A program made the translations under genes and the position numbers. A stretch of DNA of 64,000 bases from Paenibacillus sp. 1781tsa1 (lineage in GTDB: Bacteria; Bacillota; Bacilli; Paenibacillales; Paenibacillaceae). The stretch covers positions 5,642,001 through 5,706,000 of the forward strand of contig NZ_JAMYWY010000001.1 of the NCBI RefSeq assembly GCF_024159265.1. The letters are read 5' to 3'. The number at the start of each line of letters is the position of its first letter. Positions within the stretch are counted from its first letter, which is position 1. Below are positions 19,546 through 28,050 of this stretch, piece after piece. The notes beneath the pieces were generated by a model. The model made no database searches and was not told the DNA's origin. It saw only the letters and a program-made list of their open reading frames with translations.

Positions 19546-20763
19546 TTACTCGTCCTCTTCTTCCTTCAACCACTTGTTACCTTGCGAACGCCGCATGATC
19601 ACAATCACCAGTATCCCCAAAATAAGTGCTACTCCGGTGACAGTCAGTCCGCTTGCTCCGGCAGCCAGCATAGGCAGCCACATGAGCAACGCAGCCAGCG
19701 CATGTAGATAGAATATGAATCCCAACACCTGAGAACGACGACTCTCTCCCGAGATCGGATAGATCATGATCCAGAACGATTCACTATGACTGCGGCGCAG
19801 CGCACCAAGCTGTACACCTGCAAGCAACAGGAAGAACAGATACACGCCTACACCAAAGTAGCTGCCTGCTGTCCACCAGGATAGTAACATGCCCAGTACA
19901 ACTAGGCGCAACACGATTGAGAACACTTCGGTTCGAATAAACGTTTTGGTTATTAAGTAACGGTAAGCTTTCCCCGCGTTCCATGGAAGACCGCTCCCCC
20001 ATTTGCTGAGCCAACGACGCGAACTTACTTTCTGTCCGGATGAAGGTACATCCACGAACCAGCCGAGCGTCCGCATAACCCTGCCAGCCTGACCCTGCTC
20101 CACCTGAATCAGTCGTTCCCACGCTACCCGATGTTTCACCGGTATACGCAAGGCGACGATATAGACGACAGCCAGTAACAGAAGGAACCATACGCTGCGC
20201 TGAGGTGGTTGCCACAGCCATGCGCCAACCGCCAGCACTGCCAGAGCCCAACGCAAGAGACGATATCCTCTTGATGCTCCGACCTGAACCATTCTTAGCT
20301 CTTGCCATGCTCCATAACTGGACAGCCCTTTCCACAGCAGCAGGAATACGATGAACCAGCCAAATGGCCGTGCATCCAGATCTGCTCTAACATAGAGAGG
20401 CCACAGTGTAACAAACACAAGCAGCAGGCCCAGACTTTTATAGATGATGCCCCGGGCAAAGCTGTTCTTCAAATATTCCTGCATCCGGTATTCCTGTGGT
20501 CGCAGGAACACAATATCTGCCGGAAGCAGATATGTACGATAACTGCTAAACAGCACCAGTGGCGCCAGCAGCAACAATGCAATCCAGCGAATCGGGAATT
20601 CTGCGGGAATGTTCTGAACAAATGATGTATACCAGGCGGAGAACGCAATGACGAGAAATAAAAAGACCATAGCTACACCGCTCTGGATGACATATCCCAG
20701 ATAAGGAAGAATTCCGTTCCAGAATCCTGTGCGTCTTTGCTTCCATAGCAGCTTGAGATCCAT
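19546..20763 (-). CDS. ecsB: ABC transporter permease, EcsB family
   Basis: This 405-residue integral membrane protein has about eight hydrophobic segments in two clusters (for example YVIQSGVAMVFLFLVIAFSAW, LGLLLVFVTLWPLYV, FSIVLRLVVLGMLLSWW) and a Lys/Glu C-terminus. It resembles EcsB, the membrane partner of EcsA. In Bacillus the Ecs transporter affects intramembrane proteolysis by RasP, secretion and competence. The start at 20763 follows AGGGA by six bases; it lies two bases past the ecsA stop, so translation is coupled. A TTG six bases further up is an alternative. No EcsC homologue is adjacent. Confidence 0.85.
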   Translation of the reverse strand: MDLKLLWKQRRTGFWNGILPYLGYVIQSGVAMVFLFLVIAFSAWYTSFVQNIPAEFPIRWIALLLLAPLVLFSSYRTYLLPADIVFLRPQEYRMQEYLKNSFARGIIYKSLGLLLVFVTLWPLYVRADLDARPFGWFIVFLLLWKGLSSYGAWQELRMVQVGASRGYRLLRWALAVLAVGAWLWQPPQRSVWFLLLLAVVYIVALRIPVKHRVAWERLIQVEQGQAGRVMRTLGWFVDVPSSGQKVSSRRWLSKWGSGLPWNAGKAYRYLITKTFIRTEVFSIVLRLVVLGMLLSWWTAGSYFGVGVYLFFLLLAGVQLGALRRSHSESFWIMIYPISGESRRSQVLGFIFYLHALAALLMWLPMLAAGASGLTVTGVALILGILVIVIMRRSQGNKWLKEEEDE

Positions 20764-20765
20764 GC

Positions 20766-21518
20766 TCAATCCCTGCCTTGTACGAGGGAATAGAACATGT
20801 GCTCCAGCGTGGCATCCGATTCCCCGAATTGAAGGCGCAATTCATTCAATGTCCCTTGAGCAATAACCTGTCCACGATGCAGAACGATAAAACGGTCACA
20901 GTAATTTTCAATCGTGGACAGAATGTGTGAACTCAGCAGGATGGATGATCCCGAAGCTTTCATCTCCAGCATAAAATCAAGCAAGGAGCGAATACCCAGC
21001 GGGTCAAGCCCCAGGAAAGGCTCATCAATAATGTACAGTGGCGGTCCTGCCACAAAAGCACACATAATCATGACCTTTTGCCGCATGCCCTTGGACAGGT
21101 GAGTCGACAGACTTGTACTTTTTTCATTCATACGGAATAATTGTAATAATTTCTCCGTACGTTGCTTGAAGTCAGCCTCCGACACATTGTACGCTCTTGC
21201 CGTAAACTCCAGGTGCTCCATTACCGTCATCTCATCATACAGTTCGGGTGATTCCGGTACGAATGCCATGGCTGATTGGTAGATCTGCGCATCCTCATCC
21301 CGTTTCTTGCCCATCACTCGTACTTCGCCTTGTTGAGGTGTCATCAAGCCGAGGATATGTTTCATGGTTGTACTTTTGCCAGCACCGTTTAAGCCGATTA
21401 GTCCGACCATCTCTCCACGTCCGACTTCCAGATCGATGCCGTGAAGGACCGGCCGTTTGGCACTATAACCTCCGCTTAACCCGCTGATTTGCAGAACAGG
21501 CGATTGAACGTTTTCCAT
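20766..21518 (-). CDS. ecsA: ABC transporter ATP-binding protein, EcsA family
   Basis: This 250-residue ATPase energises the EcsB permease. It has Walker A GLNGAGKST (residues about 42-50), a Q-loop near 88, the signature motif LSKGMRQK near 142, Walker B LYIIDEPFLGLD near 160 and the H-loop SSHIL near 197. The ATG follows AGGGGTGCAGGGATAG. Its stop is two bases from ecsB and its start is 27 bp from the helicase stop, so helicase, ecsA and ecsB may be one transcript. No binding protein is present, as expected for this exporter-like family. Confidence 0.9.
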   Translation of the reverse strand: MENVQSPVLQISGLSGGYSAKRPVLHGIDLEVGRGEMVGLIGLNGAGKSTTMKHILGLMTPQQGEVRVMGKKRDEDAQIYQSAMAFVPESPELYDEMTVMEHLEFTARAYNVSEADFKQRTEKLLQLFRMNEKSTSLSTHLSKGMRQKVMIMCAFVAGPPLYIIDEPFLGLDPLGIRSLLDFMLEMKASGSSILLSSHILSTIENYCDRFIVLHRGQVIAQGTLNELRLQFGESDATLEHMFYSLVQGRD

Positions 21519-21545
21519 CTATCCCTGCACCCCTTTCGTCAGATT

Positions 21546-22919
21546 CTATTCTTCGGAGCGTGGCGTTTTGTCTTTACTCCACTTGGGTGCTCCCTTGTTT
21601 TTACGATCCTGATCTCGCTCCGTGCGTCCTGCATTGCCAGTAGGTTTGCTACCCGATGGACGCGAATTGGAGATAGTAGCTCGGGGACCGCCATTGCGGC
21701 TGCCCTGACCTGGTTTGCGATCTCTGGATTGTCCTGGTTTTCTGGAGAACGAATGTCCCTCAGGACGCGTATCCGGACGCGGATCAGCCTCCAATACTTT
21801 ACCGCCGAAGAGTACACGTTCTGACAGTTCGATTCCGAGCTCCCGAGCGAATTTGCGCATAATGAAAATCTGAGTTTCATCCACAATGGATAGCACAATA
21901 CCCGAACGTCCCATTCGGCCTGTACGACCTGCACGGTGAACATAATGTTCCGAGTCAAAGGCAGGGTCATAGTTAATGACCATTGGCAATCCTTCGATAT
22001 CCAGTCCTCTGGCAGCAACTTCGCTGGCGATCAGCAATTGGAGTTTGCCATTACGGAAGGCAGACAATACGTTACTTCGGGTCACTTTGTCAGCATCCCC
22101 ATACAGCGCAGCAGCAGACAAGCCCAGATGATTCATTTTTGCTTCCACTTCACCAATATCTTCGGTTGCATTCACAAATACGATTGCGCGATCCGGATTG
22201 TACTGTCTCACCAGACGACGCAGCATGTCAATTTTGTTACGGTTTTCTTCTACAAAATAATAATGCTCAAGGCCCGCAGCCGTAGCGCGATCCGGTTCAA
22301 TTCCGATCTGAACAGGCTCTTTCATCTCACGCTTCGCGAGTCCAGCCGTATGCTCATCAATCGTTGCGGACAGGAAGATCAGCTGACGGTCCCGCAATGC
22401 GCTCTTGAGTACAAAGTTCACGTCACTTACACCGCCAAGTTGGAACACTTGGTCCGCTTCATCGATAACAATCGTAGAGACGTTGTGCATTTTAAGTTTT
22501 TTGAGTGTAATTAATTCCTTCAGTCGTCCCGGTGTGCCCACAACCAATTGTGGATGCTCACGCAGCTTCTCGATCTGACGTTTTGCCGCTGCGCCACCAA
22601 TCAGACCCAATACGCCGATCTTGCGTTCTTCCCCGTAGCGCTGAGCCTCACGTACAATCTGCATCGCCAGCTCTTGTGTAGGTGCAATAACGAGTTTCTG
22701 CGTACCTTTGATATCCATTTTGATGGATTGTAACATTGGCAGCAGATATGCCAGCGTTTTCCCTGTTCCCGTCTGGGATTTGGATACGACATCTCGGCCT
22801 TCCAAAATAACCGGTATGGTCTGAGCCTGTACAGGTGAAGGTTCGTTAATGCCATGTTTCGCCAAAACGGCCTCCAGATCCTGTTCCACGCCAATTGAAG
22901 CAAATGTTTGATTCGTCAT
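21546..22919 (-). CDS. DEAD-box ATP-dependent RNA helicase
   Basis: This 457-residue RNA helicase has the Q motif near residue 25 (EPSPVQAQTIPVI), motif I SQTGTGKT near 45, PTQELA near 80, motif II VIDEADQVF near 145, motif III FLSATI near 175, and C-terminal motifs including ARGLDIEGLP and HRAGRTGRMGR near 315. A basic Gly/Arg/Ser-rich tail of about 75 residues follows (SRDRKPGQGSRNGG), typical of RNA-binding CshA/DeaD-type helicases in ribosome assembly and cold adaptation. The start at 22919 is preferred because AAAGGATGG precedes it; an upstream in-frame ATG lies inside a repeat. Its leader is unusually long and contains a complete palindromic repeat. Confidence 0.92.
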   Translation of the reverse strand: MTNQTFASIGVEQDLEAVLAKHGINEPSPVQAQTIPVILEGRDVVSKSQTGTGKTLAYLLPMLQSIKMDIKGTQKLVIAPTQELAMQIVREAQRYGEERKIGVLGLIGGAAAKRQIEKLREHPQLVVGTPGRLKELITLKKLKMHNVSTIVIDEADQVFQLGGVSDVNFVLKSALRDRQLIFLSATIDEHTAGLAKREMKEPVQIGIEPDRATAAGLEHYYFVEENRNKIDMLRRLVRQYNPDRAIVFVNATEDIGEVEAKMNHLGLSAAALYGDADKVTRSNVLSAFRNGKLQLLIASEVAARGLDIEGLPMVINYDPAFDSEHYVHRAGRTGRMGRSGIVLSIVDETQIFIMRKFARELGIELSERVLFGGKVLEADPRPDTRPEGHSFSRKPGQSRDRKPGQGSRNGGPRATISNSRPSGSKPTGNAGRTERDQDRKNKGAPKWSKDKTPRSEE

Positions 22920-22953
22920 GTATGTCCATCCTTTTAAATTATTCATTTTGATG

Positions 22954-23147
22954 TTATATAAGTTCAACTAATCATTATTTACACTGACACTTCGAGGACA
23001 GAACAACCTTCCGATCACTGTTATCCCCAGATTTTTTTGATTCCTTTTTTCCAAAAGGAAAAATCCGGGGATAAAGGTGCACGCTTTGCTTCTTCAGGTT
23101 ATTTCAGTCCTCTCCGTTATTGTGTAAAAGTTTAGTTGAACATATAA
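22954..23147 (+). repeat. Palindromic intergenic repeat, copy 1 (helicase leader)
   Basis: This element of about 194 bp is an imperfect inverted repeat. Ends read TTATATAAGTTCAACTAA and TTTAGTTGAACATATAA; inside them are TTTACAC and GTGTAAA. The two arms then diverge but share GAGGACAGAA/TTCAGTCCTC and an apical stem from TTATCCCC (23021) to GGGGATAA (23067-23074). It has no coding frame. It lies between the helicase promoter and start codon, so it would be transcribed whole. Size, symmetry and lack of a transposase suggest a MITE-like or REP-like element. Confidence 0.88.
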
Positions 23148-23189
23148 GTTGCTTGTATAAAACCGAAGCCTGTCATCACATTACCTTTC

Positions 23190-23218
23190 ATTATATGCGA
23201 AAAAAGCCCGTGTACCAA
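23190..23218 (-). promoter_or_regulatory. Sigma-A promoter for the DEAD-box helicase
   Basis: On the minus strand TTGGTA (23218-23213) and TATAAT (23195-23190) are 17 bp apart. Transcription from here would give a leader of about 265 nt that includes the entire palindromic repeat. Confidence 0.62.
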
Positions 23219-23250
23219 ATCTTATTCCAGAATTGTATGTATACACGCCA

Positions 23251-23282
23251 AAAAAAAGAAAAGCCCCTCGGCGGAGCCTTTC
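23251..23282 (-). terminator. Terminator of the SDR gene
   Basis: On the minus strand AAGGCTCCGCCGAGGGGCTT forms a short GC-rich stem followed by TTTCTTTTTTT. It lies 30 bp past the SDR stop codon. Confidence 0.65.
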
Positions 23283-23314
23283 TTTCATTCCGTATATGAT
23301 GCCTCGTATCACAT

Positions 23315-24088
23315 TTACTTCTGATTCATTACACCGTGCGACAATCGATCTGCAAGACGAGGAAATAGCTGGTACAACCATATGCCAGCAGAAGCAAGTC
23401 TTGGCAGATTCACTTCTTCCTTGCGCTTTTTCATTGCCCGAATCATATGACCCGCAACATCTTCCGGTTTCAACATCATCCAACGTACATTATTCACATA
23501 ATTGCCAGATGGGTCAGCCCGATGGAAAAATGGTGTATCAATCGGACCCGGATTAATCGTTGTCACCATGACGCCAGTCTTGCGAAGCTCTTGACGCAGC
23601 GCATTACTAAATCCGAGTACAGCATGTTTCGTAGCTGTATAGGAAGCGGATTTGGCTGTACCGATTTTGCCAGCCATCGAGGCCACGTTCACAATCTGAC
23701 CTTTGCCCCGTTCCAGCATTTGTGGAAGCACTGCTTTGGTGCAGCGGACAATGCCCATGTAATTAACGTCCATCATCTCATCGAATTCCTGTACAGACAT
23801 CTCTGTCATCGCTGCGAATTTCCCGTAACCTGCGTTGTTCAACAAAATGTCGATTCGTCCGTATTTATGCAATACCGCCTCCACAGCTGCCTGAACCTGC
23901 TCACTATCCGTAACATCGAGCGTGAGTAATTCATGCGGCCCTTTCAGCGAGGCACCAATCTCTTCCAACTTGTCCCGCGAACGGGCAGCCAGAATCGGGA
24001 TGGCTCCTTCTTCTATCAGCATCTGCGCACACAGCGCACCGATACCACTCGATGCACCTGTAATAAACACTACCTGATCTTTCAGCAT
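23315..24088 (-). CDS. Short-chain dehydrogenase/reductase
   Basis: This 257-residue NAD(P)-dependent oxidoreductase is a classical SDR. It has the cofactor motif TGASSGIG near residue 10, AARSRDKLEE near 37 favouring NADP, LDVTD near 62, NNAG near 88, the catalytic Ser in VASMAGKIGTAKSASY, and YTATK with Tyr and Lys near 155-159. PGPIDTPF follows. The start at 24088 comes after GGGAGG with a nine-base spacer. It resembles YqjQ-like SDRs of Bacillus; the substrate is unknown. CheX is encoded 56 bp upstream on the same strand and may share the transcript. Confidence 0.9.
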   Translation of the reverse strand: MLKDQVVFITGASSGIGALCAQMLIEEGAIPILAARSRDKLEEIGASLKGPHELLTLDVTDSEQVQAAVEAVLHKYGRIDILLNNAGYGKFAAMTEMSVQEFDEMMDVNYMGIVRCTKAVLPQMLERGKGQIVNVASMAGKIGTAKSASYTATKHAVLGFSNALRQELRKTGVMVTTINPGPIDTPFFHRADPSGNYVNNVRWMMLKPEDVAGHMIRAMKKRKEEVNLPRLASAGIWLYQLFPRLADRLSHGVMNQK

Positions 24089-24144
24089 ACCCGATGTCCT
24101 CCCGTATTGAACACATATTGCCTCTTGAGGCATATGGCTCTATT

Positions 24145-24603
24145 CTACGAGATCATGACCTGAATATCCATCTCACCAATGCCATCCATCAGCAAAGGAA
24201 TGCTCAGTGCTTTCGTTGCACTAAATGTAGTCAGATGTTCGGATTTCATCACTTGTGGAGGTGTAATATCGACCACAACACCCTGGTTCGACAGGATGGT
24301 GCTGGCATTACCACTGATCATATTACCCAGTTCCGAAATAGCACTTTTGCTCATTTCATCCATTTCTGTAATGACAAAACCGCCCATCATCGCAGATACA
24401 ATTTTCAATGCAACTTGTTCATTGATTCCAAATACAATGTTTCCGCTAAGTTGCCCGGTCATTCCGATCACGATCCAGACATGGTCTGCAATGTACTCTA
24501 CATTTTTCACGCCAAGACTCCCGGTGGAAGGCGAAACCTGGATGAGCTGTTCGAATACGTTCCGTGCCGATTCCAGGAAAGGATTAATCACTTCCGCTTT
24601 CAC
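24145..24603 (-). CDS. cheX: CheX-like chemotaxis phosphatase (CheC/CheX family)
   Basis: This 152-residue protein matches the CheX fold. The dephosphorylation motif E-x3-N occurs as SAISELGNMISGNA near residues 88-101, preceded by ITEMDEMSK. Such proteins hydrolyse CheY phosphate to reset the motor signal. No other chemotaxis gene is near, so it is a lone copy. The start codon is GTG at 24601-24603, preceded by AGGGGG with nine bases between. A TATAAT box at 24668-24673 on the minus strand could be its -10 element. Confidence 0.82.
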   Translation of the reverse strand: MKAEVINPFLESARNVFEQLIQVSPSTGSLGVKNVEYIADHVWIVIGMTGQLSGNIVFGINEQVALKIVSAMMGGFVITEMDEMSKSAISELGNMISGNASTILSNQGVVVDITPPQVMKSEHLTTFSATKALSIPLLMDGIGEMDIQVMIS

Positions 24604-24667
24604 TGTCTATGTCCCCCTCACACTGGGTTATTGGTCACACACCAAAAGTCCCATATTCATTAAATTT

Positions 24668-24673
24668 ATTATA
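24668..24673 (-). promoter_or_regulatory. Probable -10 element for cheX
   Basis: TATAAT on the minus strand lies 65 bp before the GTG start. No good -35 is seen. Just upstream, at 24688-24709, two tandem copies of AAGAATTCrTT occur, which might be a regulator site. Confidence 0.4.
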
Positions 24674-24943
24674 CTTTATCACGTACAAGAATTCATTAAG
24701 AATTCGTTAAATCATGTGTACTATAATTTATCGTCATCCGTGGGGCAAATGTTTATAGCTGATTCTAGCGAATAAACGGAGCTTTTCACTTCTTTTGAAG
24801 AAAGCATTTCGATCATCGTGCGTGGCAAAAGGCATTTAGGACTTTATTACTGCTTTCATCCAACTGTTAAAAAAATCAAATTCTTGTATTCGCGTTTTTT
24901 TCACAGTCTCTTGAACTACTTTTTCTCCTGACGATTACCTTCA

Positions 24944-24972
24944 TTGCTCTGCTGTCCTGAATCACCTATAAT
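24944..24972 (+). promoter_or_regulatory. Sigma-A promoter for the LysR gene
   Basis: TTGCTC at 24944-24949 and TATAAT at 24967-24972 are exactly 17 bp apart, 88 bp before the start codon. The rest of the 456-bp gap between cheX and this gene contains nothing else I recognise. Confidence 0.68.
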
Positions 24973-25059
24973 TTATGATAACGGAACAATAACCAGTTAC
25001 GGGATTTCATCGCACCACATCTACATATCGAAGATACTTTTCCTGCAAGGAGGTCACCT

Positions 25060-25962
25060 ATGAACATAAGCCAACTGGAGACACTAATTACCATTTCCAA
25101 AACGATGAGCTTCCGCAAAGCGGGTGAACTTCTAAACTTGACTCAGCCTGCCGTCTCGGCCCAGATCAAAAGTCTGGAGGACGAATTCAGCACCGTTCTT
25201 GTGGATCGTAACCAACCCGTTACCCTTACAGACCGTGGCCAGGTATTTCTGGAGCACGCTGAACGGATGCTCGACATCGTTGATGAGTTGAAACAAAAAT
25301 TGTCTGATCTCGATGAAACGCCTCAGGGACGTATCGTGTTAGGCACAACGACTTCCATTGCTATTCAGATCTTGCCAAGGGTGTTATCCTATTTCCAAGA
25401 TCAATTCCCGCTGATCAAAACCAGTATTCAATCCCTTCCTTCATCACAGATCTATACCCAGGTTGAAAATGGTCTGGTTGATATTGGGATCGGTTATCTC
25501 ACCGAGCGTAATCCCAACCTGAATACATCTGTGCTGTACTATGACACATTTGAACTCGTGGTATCTCCTTCCCACCCACTGGCGAAGAAAAAACATGCTG
25601 CAGTGGATGTGCTCCGGAGCACACCCTTGATTCTGTTGTCCCCTGATACCGTAGGGAGACGATTTACAGAAACCATCTTCAAGAAACATAATATTGAACC
25701 TAATATTGTAATGGAGTTATCCAGCAGCGAAGAAGTGAAACGGATGGTCGAGATTGATCTCGGGGCAGCTGTCATCTCCAAACAATCTGTTGCGCATGAG
25801 TTGCGTCAAGGTACATTGCGTATGATACCCTTAAGTGAGCTGGAGGTCAGTCATCCTGTTGGTGTGATCTATAAGTCCAGCCGATACCTCAACTCAGCGA
25901 TGCAGCAATTCATTAGTGATCTCAAAGGCATGCCGGAAACCCAATTCATCAGTTCAGAATGA
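25060..25962 (+). CDS. LysR family transcriptional regulator
   Basis: This 300-residue regulator has an N-terminal winged helix (residues 1-60: SFRKAGELLNLTQPAVSAQIKSLED) and a periplasmic-binding-like effector domain (about 90-295: GRIVLGTTTSIAIQILPRVL, VDIGIGYL, LILLSPDTVGRRF). AAGGAGGT precedes the ATG. It is followed within 31 bp by the PHP phosphatase gene, so both may be cotranscribed. Effector domains of this kind are seen in CysB/CbbR-like regulators. The regulated genes are not evident; no divergent partner is close. Confidence 0.92.
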   Translation: MNISQLETLITISKTMSFRKAGELLNLTQPAVSAQIKSLEDEFSTVLVDRNQPVTLTDRGQVFLEHAERMLDIVDELKQKLSDLDETPQGRIVLGTTTSIAIQILPRVLSYFQDQFPLIKTSIQSLPSSQIYTQVENGLVDIGIGYLTERNPNLNTSVLYYDTFELVVSPSHPLAKKKHAAVDVLRSTPLILLSPDTVGRRFTETIFKKHNIEPNIVMELSSSEEVKRMVEIDLGAAVISKQSVAHELRQGTLRMIPLSELEVSHPVGVIYKSSRYLNSAMQQFISDLKGMPETQFISSE

Positions 25963-25992
25963 CAATGAGCCATGAGAAAGGAAGGATTCCAT

Positions 25993-26802
25993 ATGAAATT
26001 TGATCTTCATACACATCATTTTCGTTGTGGTCACGCAGACGGCAACATCCGCGATTATATAGAGGCAGGTATTAAGGCAGGGCTCCAGGCCATCGGTATC
26101 TCGGATCATACGCCATACTTTGGCAGTGAGCTTGAGCAGGCATTTCCACGGATCGCAATGGGCAAGTCTGAATTGCAGCATTATGTGAAAGAAGTTCTTG
26201 CTCTGAAAGAAGAGTACGCTGGTAAAATTGATGTGTTACTCGGCATTGAATCGGATTATTTCCCTGTTCATGCAGAATTGTACCGTACTACACTAGGACA
26301 GTATCCTTTTGACTATATTATTGGTTCAGTTCATCATACCGAGGATGTAAGCATCTTCAACAAAACGCGGTGGAACGGACTGAGCGATGCTCGCAAAGTT
26401 GAAGTGAAAGAAAGCTATTATTCATTAATTCGGCAATCGGCTCGCAGCGGCATGTTCCAGATTCTTGGACACATTGATGCGATGAAGGGTAATTATCCAC
26501 CATTCTCCGAAATTATCGCTGATCAGGCCATTGATGAAACATTACAGGTCATTGCAGAATCCAATGTAGCGATCGAAATTAACACATCTGGCAAAACCAA
26601 ACTTAGCGGTGGTTGGTATCCCTCGGATGCCATTCTGGAACGCGCCCATCATTATGGGGTGAAGGTGACATTTGGATCGGACGCTCATAAACCGCAGCGG
26701 GTAGCAGATGAGCTGGATGACGTTCGTACACGTCTGCTGGAGATCGGATTCACGGACTGGGTATACTTCAAGCAGAAACAGATGCAGGTTGTGCCACTGT
26801 AA
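25993..26802 (+). CDS. hisJ: PHP-domain phosphatase, histidinol-phosphatase (HisJ/HisK) family
   Basis: This 269-residue metal-dependent hydrolase opens with FDLHTHHFRCGHA, the first PHP motif, which binds two or three metal ions. Further ligand segments are GISDHTPYF near residue 37, LLGIESDYFP near 85, GSVHHTED near 110, ILGHIDAMK near 160 and TFGSDAHKP near 225. The family removes phosphate from histidinol phosphate in histidine synthesis. No his gene is nearby, so the substrate is inferred from the family; other PHP phosphoesterase roles remain possible. The start at 25993 follows GGAAGG by seven bases; an in-frame ATG at 25972 lacks one. A good terminator follows. Confidence 0.88.
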   Translation: MKFDLHTHHFRCGHADGNIRDYIEAGIKAGLQAIGISDHTPYFGSELEQAFPRIAMGKSELQHYVKEVLALKEEYAGKIDVLLGIESDYFPVHAELYRTTLGQYPFDYIIGSVHHTEDVSIFNKTRWNGLSDARKVEVKESYYSLIRQSARSGMFQILGHIDAMKGNYPPFSEIIADQAIDETLQVIAESNVAIEINTSGKTKLSGGWYPSDAILERAHHYGVKVTFGSDAHKPQRVADELDDVRTRLLEIGFTDWVYFKQKQMQVVPL

Positions 26803-26822
26803 AAAATATAGAACCACAGATA

Positions 26823-26860
26823 AACCCCCACAGCGCGCTTGTTTACGCTGTGGGGGTTTT
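26823..26860 (+). terminator. Terminator after the PHP phosphatase gene
   Basis: AAACCCCCACAGCG and CGCTGTGGGGGTTT form a 14-bp stem, ending in TTTT. It stands 20 bp past the stop. Confidence 0.85.
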
Positions 26861-26884
26861 GGGTTTAATTCTAAATCAAAAATA

Positions 26885-27075
26885 TTATATAAGTTCAACT
26901 GAACATTTACATGATAACGGAGAGGACAGAAATAACCAGAAGAAACAAAGTGTTCGCGTTTATCAACGGATTTTCCCTTTTCAAAAGGGAGTCAAAAAAT
27001 CTGGGGATAACAGCAATCGGAAGGTTATTCTGTCATCGGAGTGGCCAGTGTAAATACTCCACAGTTAACTTATAT
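26885..27075 (-). repeat. Palindromic intergenic repeat, copy 2 (inverted orientation)
   Basis: Same family as copy 1 but in opposite orientation: the arm with ATAACGGAGAGGACAGAAAT comes first and the arm with GGGGATAACAG, AGGTTATTCTGTC and CAGTGTAAA last. Ends are TTATATAAGTTCAACT and AGTTAACTTATAT. The central stem runs from about 26960 to 27010. It lies between the convergent PHP phosphatase and GNAT genes, outside their terminators. Confidence 0.88.
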
Positions 27076-27079
27076 GGAC

Positions 27080-27106
27080 AAAAAAAATGAACCCGCTCGC
27101 GCGGGT
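27080..27106 (-). terminator. Probable terminator of the GNAT gene
   Basis: On the minus strand ACCCGC-GCGA-GCGGGT is followed within three bases by ATTTTTTT. The stem is short (6 bp) but GC-rich. It lies 145 bp past the GNAT stop. Confidence 0.5.
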
Positions 27107-27250
27107 CCCAACAGCATTATCTATTATCAAAAAGGGGGTCATGAGATAAGTTTACCCCCTGTCTGTTAGAGTTCAATTGCAGCTATATTTCATTTGTGTA
27201 ACAAATGATTGAAGTTCGATTCATTCATGTTTTACTACTCTTACTCTATG

Positions 27251-27883
27251 TTATTGCGGCTTGTCAGATACCAGTGTGTGCAAGTCTTTCTCCTGAAGCG
27301 GGCGTACGTATTGTTCCCGATACATGCTATACACTTTGACATCCATCAGGGATTCTGATCCTTCGTCATCCTCATCATGCAGTCCGAACGAGGGGAGACT
27401 CCGCTCGTAAGTCATCCCTATTTTGCTTAGCACCCGTTGTGACGGAACATTGGCCTCATAACAACGTGCCTCCACCCTCCACAGATGCAGATCATCAAAT
27501 CCAAACTGCAGCAGCCGCTGTACCGCTTCGGTAGCCACACCTGTGCCCCAACAGGACCTGTTCAGGATGTAACCAATCTGTGCGGTACCATTCTGATCAT
27601 TCCAGTGCTGGAATGAGGTAATCCCAATGACCTGTTCCTTGCCTCTCCAGCAGATCCCATAATGTAACGAATCCAGCTTGGCACTGCTGCTCCGTATCTG
27701 GTTCAATAACCGTCTCGCCCTGATCGGCGTGGGCTGGCTTCCCCTATTCACATATCGTATGACTTGAGGATCGGAAAAGAGTTCCGATAATGTGCTGTAA
27801 TCACTTTGACGTAATGATCGCAGGACAAGACGCTCTGTCCACAAAGCCGGCAGACCTTGAACCAGCATTTTTCGGGTAAGCAT
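27251..27883 (-). CDS. GNAT family N-acetyltransferase (RimJ/RimL-like)
   Basis: This 210-residue acetyltransferase uses acetyl-CoA to modify an amino group. It starts with the typical TERLVLRSLRQSDYSTL near residue 16. GYILNRSCWGTGVATEAVQRLLQFGF near 105-130 contains the acetyl-CoA pyrophosphate loop in degenerate form (CWGTGVATEA for the usual QxxGxA). NVPSQRVLSKIGMTYE near 145 is the conserved C-terminal motif. Related proteins acetylate ribosomal protein N-termini or antibiotics; the substrate is unknown. AAAGGAG precedes the ATG at a good distance. Confidence 0.88.
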   Translation of the reverse strand: MLTRKMLVQGLPALWTERLVLRSLRQSDYSTLSELFSDPQVIRYVNRGSQPTPIRARRLLNQIRSSSAKLDSLHYGICWRGKEQVIGITSFQHWNDQNGTAQIGYILNRSCWGTGVATEAVQRLLQFGFDDLHLWRVEARCYEANVPSQRVLSKIGMTYERSLPSFGLHDEDDEGSESLMDVKVYSMYREQYVRPLQEKDLHTLVSDKPQ

Positions 27884-28050
27884 GACTATCGCTCCTTTTG
27901 CCTAACGGGCTTGAGTCCGGTAAGACAAGCATGCTCTGAAGGTGATCCGGCGTAATATCATATAAACTGATCCACGAACTTTAGTATTCGCATTGTAGTA
28001 TTAACATCATGCATCATTCAATTCCTAACGCTAAAGAGCCCAAATGCTGA

